Positions 59,721 through 64,000 of a DNA stretch of 64,000 bases are shown here, piece after piece. A program made the position numbers and the translations under genes. Below the pieces are notes generated by a model that had not been told where the DNA came from, did not search any database, and saw only the letters and a list, made by a program, of their open reading frames with translations. This DNA is from Henricia sp. BOLD:AAB3569 (taxonomy: Eukaryota; Echinodermata; Asteroidea; Spinulosida; Echinasteridae): contig JBBELK010000010.1 of the NCBI GenBank assembly GCA_037783545.1, forward strand, positions 682,001 through 746,000. Direction: 5' to 3'. Numbering within the stretch: the stretch's first letter is position 1; each line of letters begins with the position of its first letter.

Positions 59721-60327
59721 TCCACTGAACACCACATATCAGTTGTCTATTTTTTTTGTTAATTTCTACAATAAATTACAACCAGTGTATAGTGATCTGT
59801 ATCCAGGTAACACACATGCACATTAAACACATACGCTTTTGCAGTTGTAAAATACCTTTCGGGTGCAGCACATATATCACCGCATTATGCGCACCAAGCT
59901 ACATAAAAAAAAATATTGCAGCAAACCCAGTTTTGCTCGCTGTTTTATTGAAGTTAGTGATTTCAAATGGGAGATATTTTATGAGGTATAATAATATGCA
60001 AATAATGTTTGTCAGTGCAGTAGTACAAATAATTTTAATAAATTGACAGAAATATCTTATTCCACGAGGTGAACAATAAATCTGTCAACGAATGAAAGTG
60101 TTCGTTCTATTGCACGAATTTTAAACACTCGTTTATAAACAAATTGTAGGATTTAATCAGAAGTATGAGTTTTGCTGAAAATTACAACAACAAAAACCTT
60201 GCCAAGTTCTATGAAATGTATCACTTGCATACCACTTGTAATTGGAAAAAGAAATTTGTGGAAATTGTAGTTTTTAATTAGCTATGTGGATCTTTCTGTA
60301 CTTTTGTTTTAAAATGTAACTGTACCT
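59721..60327. other. Intergenic, no feature seen
   Basis: AT-rich sequence between the two convergent genes. A 96-codon frame at 59756 has no recognisable content. Confidence 0.4.
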
Positions 60328-60605
60328 ACACTGTAAACATAAGTTAGTCATTTTGACTAATAAAAATTAGTCCAGCATGATGTCTGGAATGACTAATTAA
60401 AATTAGTCAGGTAAGCCAATGACTAACATTAAATAGTCAAAAGTTAGTCAAATATTGGTCAGTTTTGACTAATATTTGTTAGTCATCTGACCAAATCCAA
60501 CTATGTCTGAAATGACTAACTGTTAGTCATGTGACTTTCGCGGTTAGTCATCCAAAATGATGACTAATCACATTAGTCACAAGACTAATGCGTTTTCTCT
60601 GTAAA
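60328..60605. mobile_element. Element packed with TTAGTCA/TGACTAA words
   Basis: About 13 exact TTAGTCA or TGACTAA words in about 260 bp, in both orientations, from 60343 to 60580. Its ends (TACACTGTAAA and complement of TACAGAGAAAA) are weakly inverted. The layout resembles the motif-packed ends of the 53800-57606 element, with a different core word. Confidence 0.7.
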
Positions 60606-60645
60606 AAAAACATAAAACAACACAATTTTGCGGACATTTTCAAGT

Positions 60646-60651
60646 TTTATT
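60646..60651 (-). promoter_or_regulatory. Candidate polyadenylation signal for the - strand gene
   Basis: AATAAA on the - strand, about 565 bp downstream of the stop codon at 61215-61217. The position fits a 3' UTR, but nothing else marks it as used. Confidence 0.35.
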
Positions 60652-61214
60652 TTCCATTGTGCACACACTGACTTTCAAACAGAACATATTTACTGAATAA
60701 TGATATATATATGCACAATTCAACCCTGGTATTAACAAGCCTTTTGTGTCATTCTTATTGTAAACAAAGCCCAGTTGACAAGTCTATAATTATTCAACAG
60801 TTATTGTTAACAATTTAAGGCCGAAATAATAGTTGATTGTCCGAAAAATTTGGCGTAAAATGGGGCCATTAGTAAGTTTTGATTACTCAAATTACCGACT
60901 GTTTTTTTTTTAGTGAAAAAATACTGACCTGCATCATGGACACTATCCAATAAATAATTTTGTTATAATGATTGCAAGAATAATGTTAAAAATTCTAACG
61001 AATAGCGATTTTCTTTTTGGGTGTTTAATTGGGTGGTACATGTACAGGTTTTGCAGCAGCTTGCTGGTTAAAAATGAAAATTCTTAATTTCTCCAAAGAG
61101 AAATAATTTTAAGTTTACACAAGAGGCAATGCAAATCATGCAATTTTCTGTAACAATGCCAGTGCTTTTCCCTAATTTAAACAAAAGGTTGAAAGGTATA
61201 CAATCACTGCAGGA

Positions 61215-61330
61215 TTAAGACTGATTCAGTAGGGCAACCTCAGTGGCATTAAGTACGATGCGGAATTCTGTCCACTCCGGAAGGAATGCATCATCGGACC
61301 GTCCACCCTGATGCGAGGTGCGCCATCTTC
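61215..61330 (-). CDS. Unknown - strand gene, last exon
   Basis: On the - strand the acceptor gtgcatgcacag is followed by 38 codons ending in TAA. The peptide includes RWRTSHQGGRSDDAFLPEW and TEFRIVLNATEVALLNQS. It enters in phase 1 and rebuilds glycine with the exon at 63304-63440. The composition is balanced and coding-like, and the splice phase agrees, but no family is recognised. It converges on the ParB-like gene. Confidence 0.5.
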
Positions 61331-61794
61331 CTGTGCATGCACCAACGAAGAGAGAGAAAAAAAACATACATGTAGTAAATAATTTGATTAATTTCTAGGG
61401 GAAGCAGGACAACTCGCACCTTGGTCAACTCGTACGCTCAACTAGAATGTTAAGTCCTACTCTCAATGTACCGTGAGCAAAAATTCAATGCAAGTTTTCT
61501 TGTATTTGCAGGTTGCATTTCCGACGCATTGTTTTCCTAAAATTCTAATATCGAGTCATCTAGTGGGAAAATAAAATAAACCAATGAATGTACTTTCAGA
61601 GGGAAGTCTCATTCATGCTTATGATAAGAAACTGTATCAACTGTACGGTACGAGTTTTCTTAACTAAATGCCCAAAGTACGAGGTGACAGAGGTACGAGT
61701 TGTCTCTTTTCCATTTCCAAGGCTGGTGTACATGTTCTGTTAATTATACAGGATAAACATCAAGCACGTTTTAAAACTAAAAGCCAGAATGATT

Positions 61795-62707
61795 GGGTCA
61801 TTCCGTGTCAATTCAACACGCTTTTGGAACTGATCATCACGGATTGAAATGAAATTTTGTGTGCTGATTGGACTCCTTCAGAAACCCCCGAGAACTAAAA
61901 TTGAATGTAATTTGGTCAATTAAAGACGCAGGATCGTCGACAATGCGCGCGTGCCAAATTCGTGCCACAAAATACGCAGCTCCATGCCTTTGCTGTGGAG
62001 CTGCGTATTTCGTGGCACGAATTTGGCTCGCGCGCACTGCTGACGAGCTTGTGCCTTTAATTTGTGTGATACGGGTCAACAAACGTTAGACTAATTAGCA
62101 TGACCTGCTATGTTTGGGCAGTTGTATCTTTAAAAGCAATGGACCTATAGATATAAACTTTACATCATTTTAAAGCTCTTGAAATAGCCTTCATTTCATA
62201 AATAACATGTATCTGTAACTGTGTACTATATGTACATGTGCTGTACATGGTATTTACATGTTAGCCAATGTTAAAATTATCATAGCTCAAACTGTAAGAG
62301 TGCCCATCCCAAACCTTTTTGGAAATGTTCCTTACATCTTAAGCTAACAAATAAAAAAACATCATGCATTTTTGCAAATCAAGGTCAAAGGTTATAATCT
62401 TACATATTTGTTTTGTGGTACGTGATACAATTTTGATGAAATGAAGGCTATTTCAAGAGCTTTGAAATGATGTAAAGTTTATACCGGTAGCTATAGGTCC
62501 ATTGCTTTTACAGATATAACTGTACGAACATAGCAGGTCATGCTAATTAGTCAAAAGTTCGTTGACCCATATCAAAACAATTTATTGACCGAATGACACA
62601 ATTTTAGTTTTCGGGGTTTCTCAAAGAGTCCAATCAGCACACCAAATTTCATTTTAATCCTTGATGATCAGGTCCAAAAGCGTGTTGAATTGACACGGAA
62701 TGACCCC
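61795..62707. mobile_element. DNA transposon with GGGTCATTCCGTGTCAA termini, ATT target duplication
   Basis: Long inverted termini (about 110 bp, including tcaacacgcttttgga and gtgtgctgattggactc) are flanked by ATT at 61792-61794 and 62708-62710. It has the same family ends as 13149-15591. A piggyBac-type MITE is nested at 61924-62056. A truncated relative forms the end of intron 4 of the ParB-like gene. It lies in the intron of the - strand gene. Confidence 0.85.
61924..62056. mobile_element. piggyBac-type foldback MITE, copy 3
   Basis: TTAA bounds both ends (61920-61923 and 62057-62060). The arms match 32431-32545 and 32563-32691 (caaattcgtgccac, tacgcagctcca). It interrupts the 61795-62707 element. 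Confidence 0.85.
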
Positions 62708-62890
62708 ATTTCATGTAGTGGCTGGTTGTCATTTTGCCTCAATTTGAATAACAATAATTACCAGCTGGTCGTGTCCTCTAGTGGTTTTAGATGCCCATGA
62801 CTGGAAAATAATTAAATTAATACTTACATTTTTGAAGCAAAGATTTTATCTTGGGTGAATTTTCGATGAATTTTTCTCCGCAGATTGTAT

Positions 62891-63110
62891 GTATGCTGAA
62901 CGATGAGGGCGCTATACAATTAATGTACATCACAGCTGGTAAGCTAGCACAACTTCAACCAAGAACTGTAATAGAACTTCAACCGACTGTACAGAAATTA
63001 TCCATTATTCAAAGGACTCTAGTCGACTACCGGGGTATAGTCGCTTGATCGAAGTTGCGCTATCTTGCTTGCTGTGACGTACATGTATAGTGCCCTCACC
63101 GTTCAGCATA
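62891..63110. mobile_element. Foldback element, GTATGCTGAACG arms
   Basis: gtatgctgaacgatgagggc at 62890 is inverted at about 63091-63111 (gccctcaccgttcagcatac). It explains an apparent exon-like acceptor at 62880. Confidence 0.7.
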
Positions 63111-63303
63111 CGTACTAGAGAAAAATCAGGTAATTCACGAGAGAGAAAAGGTATTTTAAGTATTCATTTTCAATTATTTTCTAAACATGGATGTTAAAAC
63201 TACTATAGGAGACAACCAGCTGGGAATTAATCTGTTATTCCAATTTTAAGGCAAAATGAGAAACAGCCACTACAAGAAAATGGTGTGCACAAGTAGAACT
63301 TAC

Positions 63304-63440
63304 CATGTCTCGAAAAAACAAATTCAGCGATGCCGATGGTGAACAATGATGCTAGGCCTACTCCCCGATGGCGATGCCCTTCATCCTGAGTGACTGTAGC
63401 TCGGTTATGTTGTAGACAGCCCCACGTCTCGTCGAGGTTC
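63304..63440 (-). CDS. Unknown - strand gene, penultimate exon (partial gene)
   Basis: On the - strand, 45 codons end at a strong donor acatg|gtaagt in phase 1. The peptide includes WGCLQHNRATVTQDEGHRHR and GVGLASLFTIGIAEFVFSRH. The chosen acceptor (gacaag at 63441) has a weak pyrimidine tract. The open frame extends further, to about 63469, so the 5' boundary is uncertain. Its phase fits the last exon at 61215-61330. The rest of the gene would lie beyond the right edge. Confidence 0.45.
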
Positions 63441-63469
63441 CTTGTCAAAGTCAAACGTCCACGTTCACA

Positions 63470-64000
63470 TTAGCTGGCTGTATGTTAAAGAGTTCACTAA
63501 CAAGTTTTATTCCATATCTCATATTAAATCATATTGTTTTCTACACAATTACAATTGGTTTGTACGGCTACAAACATGACAAATGAATTACACCGTCTGT
63601 GCGGTTAACAATTACAGTCAACTCGACTGTTTGCCAACTGGACTCGTACCAACTCGACCATTACATGTACCGCTTTTTTAATCTTGTAAGTTGTAACGCG
63701 CAATTTTGTGACAAGCAATGATTTATCGGTCCGAAAAAAACCCCTACTTATAAATCACGTGTAAGCGAAATGTTTGCACCGCAAATTGGCAGAAAGTTCT
63801 TACTTCATTATTTAAGTTTCAGCCTGCGAAAAGATTCACAAGGAAACTTTAGACGTTATTAGTTTTGCCACTTTGCAAACAAATTGACTTGAGCAAAACG
63901 AGTTTAAAAGCAGTTTAAGAACGCACGACGGTCGAGTTGGACGACCCTCGACATGCTCGAGTTGGACAACCAACAACCAGTGTCAGTGACAACGGTCGAG
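63470..64000. other. Right edge, no gene assigned
   Basis: Words such as caactcgacc and gtcgagttgga recur in both orientations at 63620-63660 and 63930-64000, and relatives occur near 61400-61440 and 61680. This suggests an inverted-repeat element that extends past the window. Confidence 0.45.

Noticed and set aside
62880-63048. Possible terminal exon of the ParB-like gene after ccgcag
   Set aside because: It overlaps a foldback element (62891-63110). In the required phase it gives only seven codons, and in the other phase it does not fit exon 10.

Overview
The window is nuclear DNA of an animal: interrupted genes with GT-AG introns, one long LTR retrotransposon and dozens of non-autonomous DNA transposons. 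There are no operons, ribosome binding sites or CRISPR arrays. The very frequent TACATGTA and TAGGCCTA words, the recurring GCGCCCTCT word and the density of inverted-repeat elements suggest a marine invertebrate. A lancelet, echinoderm or hemichordate is my guess, but the sequence does not settle it.

Two host genes can be supported. A + strand gene runs from about 3825 to 58.9 kb. I assembled ten exons whose phases agree at every junction, apart from one apparent one-base frameshift inside exon 3. The predicted protein is about 630 residues. It has a ParB/sulfiredoxin-like segment (LGGNHLTSAIKEL, then LASQHN) near its N-terminus, a charged helical middle, and a C-terminal segment ending LYVYGVEYP. 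I know of no biochemical function for this kind of animal protein. A second gene, on the - strand at 61.2-63.4 kb, is represented by its last two exons, is convergent with the first, and is cut by the right edge.

Region by region: 1-3.1 kb is a tandem repeat field with a TGACGTCA palindrome in each unit. 3.8-6.0 kb holds exons 1-3. 6.0-39.5 kb is a single 33.5-kb intron filled with repeats. It contains tandem arrays rich in CACGT (6.7-9.9 kb), many nested MITE-like elements, a 0.9-kb near-perfect palindrome (26.2-27.1 kb), and a higher-order tandem array of about 145-bp monomers in roughly 870-bp blocks (34.76-38.06 kb). 39.5-40.3 kb holds exons 4-5. 40,704-48,204 is an intact BEL/Pao LTR retrotransposon with 846-bp LTRs that read as identical and a CGTC target duplication. 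50.1-53.1 kb holds exons 6-8. 53.8-57.6 kb is a DNA transposon carrying a decayed multi-exon unit. 57.7-58.9 kb holds exons 9-10. The rest is transposons and the - strand gene.

The most interesting theme is how closely transposons abut the splice signals of the ParB-like gene. The 5' splice site of exon 7 lies in the terminal repeat of a 388-bp element, and the 3' splice site of exon 5 follows a truncated copy of another element. Exon 10, and separately exons 2-3, lie between inverted repeats. All alignments were made by eye. Exon structures need transcript data.
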